From contig NZ_JABBNC010000011.1 of NCBI RefSeq assembly GCF_012933445.1, forward strand, positions 62,001 to 126,000: a stretch of DNA of 64,000 nt, given 5' to 3'. The position numbers and the translations under genes are program-made. This stretch comes from Actinoplanes sp. TBRC 11911 (GTDB lineage Bacteria > Actinomycetota > Actinomycetes > Mycobacteriales > Micromonosporaceae). Shown here piece after piece: positions 31,821 to 42,175 of the stretch (its first letter is position 1; every line of letters starts with the position of its first letter). The notes under the pieces were generated by a model, which saw only the letters and a list, made by a program, of their open reading frames with translations, was not told the DNA's origin and ran no database searches.

Positions 31821-32729
31821 ATGGATCTGCGGCATCTCGAGTACTTCGTCGCGGTGGCCGAGGAACGCAACTTCACCCGGGCCGCCGCCCGCCTGCACGT
31901 CGTGCAGTCCGGCGTCTCCGCGGTGATCAAGTCGCTTGAGCGTGAACTCGGCGCCGAGCTGCTCGAACGTAACTCGAAGAGGGTGACGCTGACCAACGCC
32001 GGGGAGGTGCTGCTGCCCCGGGCGCGGGCCGCGCTGGACGCCGTGCAGGAGGCCCGCGACGCCGTCGACGAGGTGCGCGGCGGGCTGCGCGGCACCGTCC
32101 GGGTCGGCACCCTCACCTCGATCACGCTGGTCAACATCCCGGCGGTGATCGGTGAATACCATCGCCTGCACCCCGGCGTCGTGCTGCGGCTCACCGTGTC
32201 GCCGAACGGCTCGATCGGCCTCGTCGAAGCGGTCCGCGACGGCATGCTCGACGTCGCCTTCGCGTCGGTGCCCGGGCGGCCGCCCGCGGGAGTGCGGGTG
32301 CGGGAGCTCTTCCGGGAGCGGATGGGCCTGGCGGTCCCGCTCGGTCATCGGCTGGCCGAGGCGGACGACATCGGTCTGGCCGACCTCGAGGGGGAGTTGT
32401 TCATCGACTTCCCGCCGGGATACGGCAACCGCATCGTGGTCGATCAGGCGCTGGCGGCGGCCGGCGTGCACCGGCACGTCGCCATCGAGGTGACCGACGT
32501 GGGAGAGGCCGCCGATTTCGTACGGGAAGGGCTGGGGTTGACCCTGCTGCCCGAGTTCATCGTGCGGAACCGTTCCGGCCTCGTCCTGAAACCGGTGCGC
32601 GACGTGAACCTGGAGTGGCCCCTCGGGCTCGTGACGTCGTCGGTGCGTCCGCTCAGCGCGGCCGCGAGATCGTTGCTGGCGCTCATCGAGGGGAAGGTCC
32701 AGAGCCAAAAGCCCGAAACGGTCTCATGA
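31821..32729 (+). CDS. LysR-family transcriptional regulator
   Basis: 302 residues from ATG 31821; MDLRHLEYFVAVAEERNFTR is the canonical LysR opening, and AAARLHVVQSGVSAVIKSLE is the recognition HTH. The remainder is a periplasmic-binding-like effector domain (GTVRVGTLTSI, then a GLGLTLLPEF second lobe). It is divergent from the MFS exporter and probably activates it in response to a substrate of the pump. Confidence 0.93.
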   Translation: MDLRHLEYFVAVAEERNFTRAAARLHVVQSGVSAVIKSLERELGAELLERNSKRVTLTNAGEVLLPRARAALDAVQEARDAVDEVRGGLRGTVRVGTLTSITLVNIPAVIGEYHRLHPGVVLRLTVSPNGSIGLVEAVRDGMLDVAFASVPGRPPAGVRVRELFRERMGLAVPLGHRLAEADDIGLADLEGELFIDFPPGYGNRIVVDQALAAAGVHRHVAIEVTDVGEAADFVREGLGLTLLPEFIVRNRSGLVLKPVRDVNLEWPLGLVTSSVRPLSAAARSLLALIEGKVQSQKPETVS

Positions 32730-32756
32730 TTGCCTTTCGTCCGTAAAGCTCTAGGA

Positions 32757-33881
32757 ATGGCGGAGCAGTATCCACCGGAGCCGGTCCGTAAGTTCCGGCG
32801 GTTCGCGCTGGCGGTCTGCGTGATCGGGGTGCTCGTGCAACTCGGGCTGACCTCTTACTACCTGGCGATGGGCCACAAGGCGCAGCCGCACCAGGTGCCG
32901 GTCGGGCTGGTCGCGCCGGCCGAGAAACGCGCCCAGGTGCTCGGGCTGCTCACCGCCGACGGGCGTTTCCGGGTCACCGACTACGCCACCGCGGACGATC
33001 TCGGTACGGCGATCCGGGAACGCGACGTCTACGGCGGGGTCGACATCACCGGCTCGCGGCCGCGTCTCTACATCGCTTCCGCCGCCGGACCCGCCGCGGC
33101 CAATTTGCTCCGTACGACGTACGTGTCGGTCATGCAGCAGCAGACCGAGGCGGCGCTCGCGCAGATCAAAGGCGCGCAGATGCCGGTGTCGCGGGCCCGT
33201 GAGCTGAACACGCCGCCGCAGATCACCGACGTCGTCCCGCTACCCACCGACGACGTCAACGGGGTGTCGCTCGGCTTCCTCACCCAGGCGCTCGCGCTGG
33301 GCGGAACGGTCGCCTCGATGGGGCTGGGACGGCTCATCCCGCGCACCCGCAAATCCTGGCGCCGCGGCATCGCGCACGTCAGCATCCTGGCCGCGTACGC
33401 CGCCGGTTCGGCCGCCGTCGTGCTGTGGTCGATGGGGTGGTTCGGCGTGGGTATCACCGCCGACCGTGGCGAGATGTTCGGCATCTTCGCGCTGATCTCG
33501 CTGGCCATCACGGCGTCGACGGCGGGCGCGGTCGCGGTCTTCGGGCCGGCCGGCGCACTGGTCGGCGCGTTGTACTTCACGCTCGGCACGGTCATCTCCG
33601 GCGCCAGCATCCTGCCCGAGTTCCTGCCCGCCTTCGGCCGCTACGCCGGGGAGAACCTGCCGACCGGGGCCGGTGTCCAGGCCGTACGGGACGATCTGTA
33701 CTTCCCGGATGCGGCGATCGACCGCCACCTGCTCGTGCTCGCGCTGTATGCCGGAATCGGCGCGGCGGTCGTGCTGGTCACCAACATGCTGCCGAACCGC
33801 CGGGATAAAACGTCAGAAATCGACCTGGAACTGGTCGAACGGTTCGAAGGTTCCGAGCGCCGCGAATCCGTCCCGCTCTGA
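32757..33881 (+). CDS. Multi-pass membrane protein, YhgE/Pip or ABC-2 permease-like
   Basis: 374 residues. One N-terminal helix (FALAVCVIGVLVQLGLTSYYL) is followed by an extracellular domain of about 140 residues, then five or more helices in the C-terminal half. This 1 + loop + 5 plan resembles YhgE/Pip and ABC-2-type membrane proteins. The C-terminus is acidic. No ATPase gene is adjacent. It starts 27 bases after the LysR stop, so it may be co-transcribed. Function unknown. Confidence 0.75.
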   Translation: MAEQYPPEPVRKFRRFALAVCVIGVLVQLGLTSYYLAMGHKAQPHQVPVGLVAPAEKRAQVLGLLTADGRFRVTDYATADDLGTAIRERDVYGGVDITGSRPRLYIASAAGPAAANLLRTTYVSVMQQQTEAALAQIKGAQMPVSRARELNTPPQITDVVPLPTDDVNGVSLGFLTQALALGGTVASMGLGRLIPRTRKSWRRGIAHVSILAAYAAGSAAVVLWSMGWFGVGITADRGEMFGIFALISLAITASTAGAVAVFGPAGALVGALYFTLGTVISGASILPEFLPAFGRYAGENLPTGAGVQAVRDDLYFPDAAIDRHLLVLALYAGIGAAVVLVTNMLPNRRDKTSEIDLELVERFEGSERRESVPL

Positions 33882-33919
33882 CCCGCTCAGATTTCCCGGT
33901 AGCAGCCGAACAAGTCAGC

Positions 33920-34518
33920 GTGGGAATCGACAGGGTGCATTCGCGTATCGCCAACATCCAGAGCCGGATCATCGCGCTGCAAACCCAGCAGGCCGCGCCG
34001 ACCGTGCAATCGACCCAGACGACGCAGAAAACGACCAGCAGCGGCGACACCTTCGCCAATTACCTGCAGGACGCGGTGGCCGCCGCGCCGACCGCGAACA
34101 AGAGCTACAAGCTCAACGCCAAGGGCATTCCGGAAGACCTCGCGGCGTACGGCAACGGGCGCATTCCGGCGGACGCGCTCGAGAAGGTTGGAAACACCCG
34201 GCACAAGCTCTGGGCGCCGGCCGCGGAATCGCTGACCCGGATGATGGCCGACGCGGAGAAGGACGGCGTCAAGATCGGGATAACCGATTCGTATCGGCCG
34301 TACACCGAACAGGTCGATCTCGCCCGGCGCAAAGGCCTCTACTCCCAGGGTGGGCTCGCCGCCAAGCCCGGCACCAGCGAACACGGCTGGGGCATGGCGA
34401 CCGACCTCGACCTGAACAGCAAGGCGCTCGGCTGGATGAAACAGAACGCCGACAAATACGGGTTCGTCAACAACGTGGCCCGGGAGAACTGGCATTGGGC
34501 GTACAAACCGAAGTCGGT

Positions 34519-34522
<4 letters not shown>
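33920..34522 (+). CDS. M15-family D-Ala-D-Ala carboxypeptidase-like protein
   Basis: 200 residues. The C-terminal 100 residues are a VanY/M15 zinc peptidase: TDSYRPYTEQ, then SEHGWGMATDLD with H155 and D162, and ENWHW with H192 as the third zinc ligand. The N-terminus lacks a Sec signal and instead starts MGIDRVHSRIANIQSRI, a short coiled coil like those on cell-wall enzymes of actinomycete flagellar loci, then a Gln/Thr-rich linker. How it would reach peptidoglycan is unclear. Its stop overlaps the convergent methyltransferase by four bases. Confidence 0.85.
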
Positions 34523-36444
<1,922 letters not shown>

Positions 36445-36454
36445 GCACGCTTCG

Positions 36455-36490
36455 AAAAAGCCGCGGCACGGGAGTGTGCCGCGGCTTTTT
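36455..36490 (+). terminator. asd terminator
   Basis: AAAAAGCCGCGGCAC (36455-36469) and GTGCCGCGGCTTTTT (36476-36490) form a 15-bp stem ending in a T-run: a classic rho-independent terminator that would also work on the opposite strand. Confidence 0.95.
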
Positions 36491-36591
36491 TGTGCCCGAT
36501 CCGGGGAATTCCACCCCGTTCCAATGTGGAAATCTAGGACTTTTTGCCCGAATCGGTGGCGGATGGTCGATTTGAGGTGCAGAGTGATGGC

Positions 36592-36798
36592 ATGAACGAC
36601 AGTGGGCCCGGCGGAGGCGCCTATTTCTGGTGCCTTCGTCATCACCGGGTCGAGACCGGCGACGACCTATGTCCCGCCCAGTATCGGCTCGGCCCCTATG
36701 CCACGGCAGACGAAGCGACGCGGGCACTCGAAACGGTCGAGAAGCGCAATGCCGAGTGGGATGCCGAGGACGCCCGCTGGACCGGGGAGAACGACTAA
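36592..36798 (+). CDS. Small conserved actinobacterial protein
   Basis: 68 residues. YFWCLRHHRVETGDDLCPAQ carries a CxxHH...C arrangement that may bind a metal, and RLGPYATADEATRALETVEK resembles one SPOR-like repeat (strand, YATADEA helix). Proteins of this length and pattern are frequent in actinomycetes, but no function is established to my knowledge. The rest of the upstream open frame is not needed. It is 85 bases before the histone-like gene. Confidence 0.7.
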   Translation: MNDSGPGGGAYFWCLRHHRVETGDDLCPAQYRLGPYATADEATRALETVEKRNAEWDAEDARWTGEND

Positions 36799-36883
36799 TA
36801 CCGGCTTTTCCAATGTCCAAGCCGGAATCTCGGAGTCTCCAGGCGGAGACGAGCCCGCAGTCATTCGCAAGGAGGAAACCCTG

Positions 36884-38185
36884 ATGGCCGCTGCCAATAA
36901 GGCGTCCAGCAAGAGCGTCAAGAAACCCGCAACGAAGACCGCACCGCGTCGCACCGCGGCCGCCGTCTCGAAAGGCCCCGGCATCACCACCGCCTCCATC
37001 GAGGACGAGTCGATGAACGGGGCGACCGTCGCCGCCGACATGGTTCCGTCGGCTTCGAAGCCCGCCAAGAAGAAGGTCGCGTCGGCGGTGCGCAAGGCGA
37101 CCAACGCGGTCTCCCGCACGGCGGCCGCGAACCGGGCCGCGGCGAAGTCGGCCGCGAGCAAGACGGCGGCGAAGAAGATCGCCAAGGTCGCGAAGGCGGC
37201 GAAGACCGGGCCGGCGAAGAAGTCGACCGCCAAGAAGGCGCCGGCGTCCGCGACGACACGGACGGCTACGAAGGCGACCGGGACGGCGCGGAAGGCGGCC
37301 ACCGCGAAGAAGGCGGTGGCGAAGAAGGCGACCGGTACGACCCGGGCCACCGCCGCCAAGAAGGCTCCCGCGACGAAGAAGGCGACGACGGCGCGCAAGG
37401 CGACGACGGCCCGGAAGGCCACGACGGCCCGTAAAGCGACGACCGCCCGGAAGGCCACGACGGCTCGTAAGGCCACCACGGCTCGTAAGGCGGCGACCGC
37501 CCCGAAGGCCACCACCGCACGTAAAGCCACGACGGCTCGTAAGGCGACGACGGCCCGTAAGGCGACGACCGCCCGCAAGGCCACCACCGCCGGAAAGGCC
37601 ACGGCCCGTAAGGCCACGACGGCTCGCAAGGCCACCACGGCCCGTAAGGCGGCGACGGCCCCGAAGGCCACAACGGCCCGTAAGGCCACGACGGCTCGCA
37701 AGGCGACGACGGCCCGTAAGGCCACCACCGCTCGTAAAGCCACCACGGCTCGCAAGGCGACGACGGCCCGCAAGGCCACCACCGCTCGCAAGGCCACCAC
37801 GGCTCGCAAGGCCACCACGGCTCGCAAGGCCACCACCGCTCGCAAGGCCACGACCGCTCGTAAGGCCACCACGGCTCGCAAGGCCACCACGGCTCGCAAG
37901 GCCACCGCCGCCAAGAAGGCGCCGGCCAAGCGCGCCGCGGCCCCGCGAACGGCGACCACCCGCGCGGCCAAGGCGGCCAACAAGGCGACCACCAAGCGAG
38001 CGGCCAAGACGGCCAACGCGCCCAAGGCCACCCGCACGCCCAAGACGTCGTCGACGAACCGGGCCAAGGTCGCCAAGGCGACCACGCCCGCGGCGGCACG
38101 GAACGCGGCGGCCCGCAACACGCCGACCGCGGGACGGGGCTCGACGCGTACGGGGGCAAGGAAAATCGCCGCCCGGCGCGCTTGA
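36884..38185 (+). CDS. Histone H1-like basic protein with hexapeptide repeats
   Basis: 433 residues, almost only Lys, Ala, Thr and Arg. AAGGAGG at 36869-36875 sets the ATG at 36884. An N-terminal region with a short acidic island (TTASIEDESMNG) is followed by AKKTAAK-type segments and then, at 37379-37915, about 30 units of KATTAR with KAATAP or KATAR variants. The composition matches linker-histone tails, Pseudomonas AlgP and the tails of mycobacterial HupB, so DNA or RNA compaction is the likely role. The 18-base DNA repeat invites slippage, so length may vary between strains. Confidence 0.85.
   Translation: MAAANKASSKSVKKPATKTAPRRTAAAVSKGPGITTASIEDESMNGATVAADMVPSASKPAKKKVASAVRKATNAVSRTAAANRAAAKSAASKTAAKKIAKVAKAAKTGPAKKSTAKKAPASATTRTATKATGTARKAATAKKAVAKKATGTTRATAAKKAPATKKATTARKATTARKATTARKATTARKATTARKATTARKAATAPKATTARKATTARKATTARKATTARKATTAGKATARKATTARKATTARKAATAPKATTARKATTARKATTARKATTARKATTARKATTARKATTARKATTARKATTARKATTARKATTARKATTARKATTARKATAAKKAPAKRAAAPRTATTRAAKAANKATTKRAAKTANAPKATRTPKTSSTNRAKVAKATTPAAARNAAARNTPTAGRGSTRTGARKIAARRA
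37379..37915 (+). repeat. 18-base in-frame tandem repeat coding KATTAR units
   Basis: About 30 units of AAGGCCACCACGGCTCGC type follow one another; synonymous changes are scattered among units, but two KAATAP units and one five-codon unit show duplicated blocks. Blocks near the 3' end are nearly identical, which points to recent expansion. The whole lies inside the histone-like gene. Confidence 0.9.
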
Positions 38186-38270
38186 TCGACCACGAGTCCC
38201 CCGGTTGCTGTCGAACCCAGACAGCGGCCGGGGGACACAGGGCCGGTCGTGTCCGTAGTAGGAATGAGCG

Positions 38271-39692
38271 GTGCCGATCAGACGCGTTTGGGCTCCGCAG
38301 ATCGACTTCTCGGTGCTGCGGCGGGAGCTGAGGCTGCCCGCGGACTTTCCGGCGGCTGCGCTCGCCGAGGCCGAACAGGCCGCCACGGGTACGCCGATGC
38401 CAGTCACCGACCGCACCGACGTGCCGTTCGTGACCATCGACCCGGCCAGTTCGAAGGATCTCGACCAGGCCATGCACCTGAGCCGCCGCGCGACCGGCGG
38501 GTATCGGGTGCGCTATGCGATCGCCGACGTCGCGTCGTACGTGCGGCCGGGTGGCCCGCTGGAGGCCGAGTCCTGGCTTCGAGGTCAGACCGTGTATCTG
38601 CCGGACGGCCGGATTCCGCTGCACCCGCCGGTGCTCAGCGAGGGCGCGGTGAGCCTGTTCCCGGACGTGGACCGCGCGGCCGTGGTGTGGACGATCGACC
38701 TGGACGCGGACGGCGAGACGGTCGGCGTCACGCTGGAACGCGCCCGGGTGCGCAGCCGGGCCAAGCTCGACTACGCGTCGGTGCAGCGGCAGGTCGACAC
38801 CGACACCGCGGCGGAGCCGATCGCGTTGCTGCCGGAACTGGGCGAGCTGCTGGCCAAGCGCGCGGCCGATCGCGGTGCGGTGAACCTGCCGATGCCCGAG
38901 CAGGAGGTCGAACGCGACGGCGAGGGCTGGCGGCTGGTGTTGCGCGCGCCGCTGCCGATCGAGGACTACAACGCGCAGATCTCGCTGCTCACCGGCGTGG
39001 CCGCGGCGTCGATGATGCTGGCGGGCGGGGTGGGACTGCTGCGCACGATGCCCGCGCCGCGGCCGGACGCGGTCGAGCGGTTACGGGCCGCGGCGGGTTC
39101 GCTGGACGTGGACTGGCCGGACGACATGCCGGTGGGCACGGTGATCGCCTCGGTCGACCCGGCCACCCCGCGCGGTGCCGCGTTCCTGGACCAGGCCGCC
39201 GACCTGCTGCGCGGCGCGACCTACACGGCGTTCGACGGCACCGTCCCGGCGGAGACCGGGCACGGCGGGGTGGGTGCGCCGTACGCCCACGTGACCGCGC
39301 CGCTGCGGCGGCTGGCCGACCGGTACGCCACCGAGACGTGCCTGGCGCTGGTGTCCGGCGAGCCGGTTCCGGACTGGGCGCGCGAGGCCCTGCCCCGGCT
39401 GCCGAAGGCGATGGCCGACACCGACCGGGTGGCCGGCGCCGCGAATCGGGGCGCGATCGAGCTGGCCGAGGCGGTGCTGCTGCAGCATCGCGTCGGCGAG
39501 CACTTCGAGGCCGGCGTCCTGGACCGCGACAACAACGCCAAGCCGGGCCGCCCGCCGTCCGGCACGGTGGCGATCGACGACCCGGCGGTGCGCGCCCGCT
39601 GCCTCGGCGACCTGCCACTGGGCGCCCGTATCCGAGCCCGCCTGACGGTCGCCGATCCGGCCACCCGAAAGGTCGAGTTCGAACGAGCCTAG
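38271..39692 (+). CDS. RNB-domain ribonuclease (RNase II/R family)
   Basis: 473 residues. TIDPASSKDLDQAMHL (55-70) is the RNB catalytic motif with its four aspartates (D57, D63, D65 and a further one upstream). RYAIADVASYV, LPDGRIPLHPPVLSE and YAHVTAPLRRLADRY complete the domain. It lacks cold-shock and clear S1 domains; a short beta-rich C-terminus remains. This is the actinobacterial short form, a 3'-5' exoribonuclease. The start GTG has TAGGAA five to six bases before, suggesting a leaderless mRNA. It overlaps the convergent ATPase gene by four bases. Confidence 0.92.
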   Translation: MPIRRVWAPQIDFSVLRRELRLPADFPAAALAEAEQAATGTPMPVTDRTDVPFVTIDPASSKDLDQAMHLSRRATGGYRVRYAIADVASYVRPGGPLEAESWLRGQTVYLPDGRIPLHPPVLSEGAVSLFPDVDRAAVVWTIDLDADGETVGVTLERARVRSRAKLDYASVQRQVDTDTAAEPIALLPELGELLAKRAADRGAVNLPMPEQEVERDGEGWRLVLRAPLPIEDYNAQISLLTGVAAASMMLAGGVGLLRTMPAPRPDAVERLRAAAGSLDVDWPDDMPVGTVIASVDPATPRGAAFLDQAADLLRGATYTAFDGTVPAETGHGGVGAPYAHVTAPLRRLADRYATETCLALVSGEPVPDWAREALPRLPKAMADTDRVAGAANRGAIELAEAVLLQHRVGEHFEAGVLDRDNNAKPGRPPSGTVAIDDPAVRARCLGDLPLGARIRARLTVADPATRKVEFERA

Positions 39693-40942
39693 GGCGCGGA
39701 GACCTGCCACAGCGCGCTGACCGGCATGGCCCGCAACTTGGTACCGAACGGCAGAGTCGACGTGCCGGTATAGAGAACAACCCCGGTCACGAAATCGTCG
39801 CCAAGCCGCTCGGCCAGCCGTTTCAGGCCGCGAAAGTCGTCGGGCCCGACCGTCGACGCCGCCTTGACCTCGATGCCGACAACCTGCCCGCGACGATTCT
39901 CCAGCACCGCGTCGACCTCGAACTTGCTGTGGTCGCGGTAGTGGTAGAGGTCGGCGAACTGATCCGACCAGGTGAGTTGCCGGGACAATTCGGACAGCAC
40001 GAAGGATTCGAGCAGCGGACCGAACGGGGCGCCCGGCCGCAGAAGCGCGTGAGCGTCGAAGCTCATCTCGTGAGCGGCGATGCCGGAGTCGACGAAAACC
40101 ATCTTCGGCGCCGCCGTCGCGCGCGTGCCCAGGTTGCGGGACCAGCCCGGAATCCGCTTGACCAGGAAGATCTCTTCGAGGGCCTGGAGGTAGCGGGCGA
40201 TCGTCTGACGGGCCAGGCCGAGGCTGGATTCGAGAGCCCCGGCGGCGATGATGGTGCCGGACCGAGCCGCCAGCAGGCGCACCAGCGTGCGTAACTCGCC
40301 CTTGTGCTGAATCTCCGAAAGCTGGCGTACATCGCGGTCGATGAGCGCCTGAACGTACGAGTCGAAGAATCTCGCGCGGCGACGGGCGTCGGTGCGGCTG
40401 ACCGCCTCGGGCAGACCACCACGCACGATGCGGTCCGCATAGCCGGCCCGCGCGACAGCCGACTCATGTCGCAAATCGGGGCCGGCGGCGAACACCGCGT
40501 CGACGAAGCCGTCCGGTTCACTGTCGATCTCGCCTTGCGAGAACGGCCAGAGTTCGACCGTCTCCATCCGTCCCGGCAGAGCATCAGGTGCGGCGATCAT
40601 CCCGAACAACCTGGAGGAACCGGTCAGCAGGAAACGCCCGGGGCGGGTGTCCTCGTCAACCGAGGACTTGATGGCGAGCAGCAGGTCGGGGGCTCGCTGT
40701 ATCTCGTCGATCACCAGCAGACCGGGCGCGTCGACGAAGCCGACCGGGTCGGCCAAGGCCGCCGCACGATCCTGGGCGCGGTCCAGGTCGCGTCTCTCGG
40801 CCAGGCGTTCGCCCGCTACGACGCGCACGAGGGTGCTCTTGCCGGCCTGGCGGGCACCGTTGATGAGGACGACGCGAGTGTCGCCGAGCGCGGCATCCAC
40901 CTGGGCGGCGATGCGACGGGGAACGAGGTCAGGCGGGGCCAC
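39689..40942 (-). CDS. AAA ATPase with DUF4143 domain
   Basis: 417 residues from GTG 40942. Walker A GARQAGKST (29-37), Walker B LLVIDEIQ (75-82), and LLTGSSRLFG as the sensor lead into a winged-helix segment and the C-terminal DUF4143 nuclease-like domain (FEVDAVLENRRGQVVGIEVK), whose E-x-D-x-V...E-V-K pattern resembles a degenerate PD-(D/E)XK fold. These archaeal-bacterial ATPases are widespread, often mobile, and of unknown function. TAGACT lies seven bases before GTG (leaderless). Four evenly spaced repeats lie directly upstream. Confidence 0.88.
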   Translation of the reverse strand: MAPPDLVPRRIAAQVDAALGDTRVVLINGARQAGKSTLVRVVAGERLAERRDLDRAQDRAAALADPVGFVDAPGLLVIDEIQRAPDLLLAIKSSVDEDTRPGRFLLTGSSRLFGMIAAPDALPGRMETVELWPFSQGEIDSEPDGFVDAVFAAGPDLRHESAVARAGYADRIVRGGLPEAVSRTDARRRARFFDSYVQALIDRDVRQLSEIQHKGELRTLVRLLAARSGTIIAAGALESSLGLARQTIARYLQALEEIFLVKRIPGWSRNLGTRATAAPKMVFVDSGIAAHEMSFDAHALLRPGAPFGPLLESFVLSELSRQLTWSDQFADLYHYRDHSKFEVDAVLENRRGQVVGIEVKAASTVGPDDFRGLKRLAERLGDDFVTGVVLYTGTSTLPFGTKLRAMPVSALWQVSAP

Positions 40943-40964
40943 ACCAGGAAGTCTAGGTCTCAAA

Positions 40965-41045
40965 CTCTCGTTTTGCGACGGGGTGACTCTCGTTTTGCGG
41001 CAACGCGACTCTCGTTTTGCGGCGGATCGGTGCTCGATTTGCGGC
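40965..41045. promoter_or_regulatory. Four direct repeats with exact 22-bp period
   Basis: CTCTCGTTTTGCGRC occurs at 40965-40979, 40987-41001 and 41009-41023, with a weaker fourth copy (TGCTCGATTTGCGGC) at 41031-41045. Start-to-start distance is always 22 bases, about two helical turns, so a protein would bind one face. The array lies 23 bases upstream of the DUF4143 ATPase start and its -10 element. Confidence 0.8.
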
Positions 41046-41172
41046 GGGCCGAAGCGGCTGTGGGCTGGGGATTTCGTTGCAGGACAGCCCGGCGGTGGGG
41101 CAAGGGGGTGACCGGGCAATCGCCCGGCCTGCCGAAGCGGGACCGGGCGAAAACCTCGTATGGGACAAGGGT

Positions 41173-42003
41173 TTAGAAGGTGTGCTCCTGGGCCGGGAAG
41201 ACGCCGCCGCGCACCTCGTCGGCGAAGTCGCGGGTGGCCTGGGAGAGCGTGCCGGCCAGGTCGGCGTACTGCTTGACGAAGCGTGGCGTGCGGCCGGTGC
41301 GCAGGCCGGCCATGTCCTGCCAGACCAGGACCTGGGCGTCGGTGTCCGGGCCCGCGCCGATGCCGACCGTGGGGATCGGGAGCTCCTTGGTGATGGTCTT
41401 GGCGACCTCGCCGGGGACCATCTCGAGGACCACGGCGAACGCGCCGGCCTCGGTGACCGCGTGCGCGTCGGCGACGACCCGGGCGGCGTCGTCCTCGCGG
41501 CCCTGGACGCGGTACCCGCCGAGGGTGTGCTCGCTCTGCGGGGTGAAGCCGATGTGCGCCATCACCGGGATGCCGGCGCCGGTCAGGGCCTCGATCTGTG
41601 CGGCGACCCGGCGGCCGCCCTCGAGCTTGACCGCGTGCGCGCCGCCCTCCTTCATGAAGCGGACCGCGGTGCGCAACGCCTGTGCCGGGCCCTCCTCGTA
41701 GCTGCCGAAGGGCATGTCGGCGACGATCAGCGAGGTTTTCGTGGCGCGGACGACCGCGCGGACCAAGGGGAGCAACTCGTCGACGGTGATCGGCAGGGTG
41801 GTCTCGTAGCCGAACACGTTGTTGGCGGCCGAGTCGCCGACCAGCAGGACCGGCACGCCGTTCTGGTCGAAGATCGACGCGGTGTACTGGTCGTACGAGG
41901 TCAGCATCGGCCAGCGGTCGCCGCGGGACTTGGCGGCCTGAAGATCGCGGGTGCGGACCCGGCGAGTGGGCGGACCACCGTAAAGGGTGGGGATGTCCGT
42001 CAT
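41173..42003 (-). CDS. panB: 3-methyl-2-oxobutanoate hydroxymethyltransferase
   Basis: 276 residues. [14 protein letters not shown] and [19 protein letters not shown] contain the magnesium ligand aspartates, ADMPFGSY and KLEGG bind substrate, and [11 protein letters not shown] and [15 protein letters not shown] are PanB hallmarks. It adds a hydroxymethyl group from methylene-THF to ketoisovalerate, the first step to pantothenate. AAGGAGA precedes the ATG. It is divergent from glnA2, a neighbourhood also seen in mycobacteria. Confidence 0.95.
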   Translation of the reverse strand: MTDIPTLYGGPPTRRVRTRDLQAAKSRGDRWPMLTSYDQYTASIFDQNGVPVLLVGDSAANNVFGYETTLPITVDELLPLVRAVVRATKTSLIVADMPFGSYEEGPAQALRTAVRFMKEGGAHAVKLEGGRRVAAQIEALTGAGIPVMAHIGFTPQSEHTLGGYRVQGREDDAARVVADAHAVTEAGAFAVVLEMVPGEVAKTITKELPIPTVGIGAGPDTDAQVLVWQDMAGLRTGRTPRFVKQYADLAGTLSQATRDFADEVRGGVFPAQEHTF

Positions 42004-42137
42004 TTTGTCTCCTTCGTCCCTCGAGGCCGCGCGGTGCGGTCCCCGGGTCCCTCGATGGTCGCACCGCTACCAGCGGCCGGGTCAGGGGTCAGTGGAGGTT
42101 TTCACAGGCGTGTTCGAGAGCCGACGGTGCGGCCAGC

Positions 42138-42153
42138 GTAATCTCGCCGTAAC
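42138..42153 (+). promoter_or_regulatory. Possible GlnR box upstream of glnA2
   Basis: GTAAT-CTCGCC-GTAAC fits the actinomycete GlnR a-b site (GTNAC, six bases, G(A/T)AAC-like) and lies 22 bases before the GTG. A single box so close to the start would act as a roadblock or require a promoter farther upstream. The remaining 42004-42137 holds both divergent promoters and nothing else evident. Confidence 0.35.
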
Positions 42154-42175
42154 GACACAAGGGGAGACTTTCCAC

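Noticed and set aside
39689..42064. Extension of the DUF4143 ATPase frame to 791 codons
   Set aside because: The extra 374 codons are antisense to or overlap panB and the 22-bp repeat array; the leaderless GTG at 40942 gives the normal family length.
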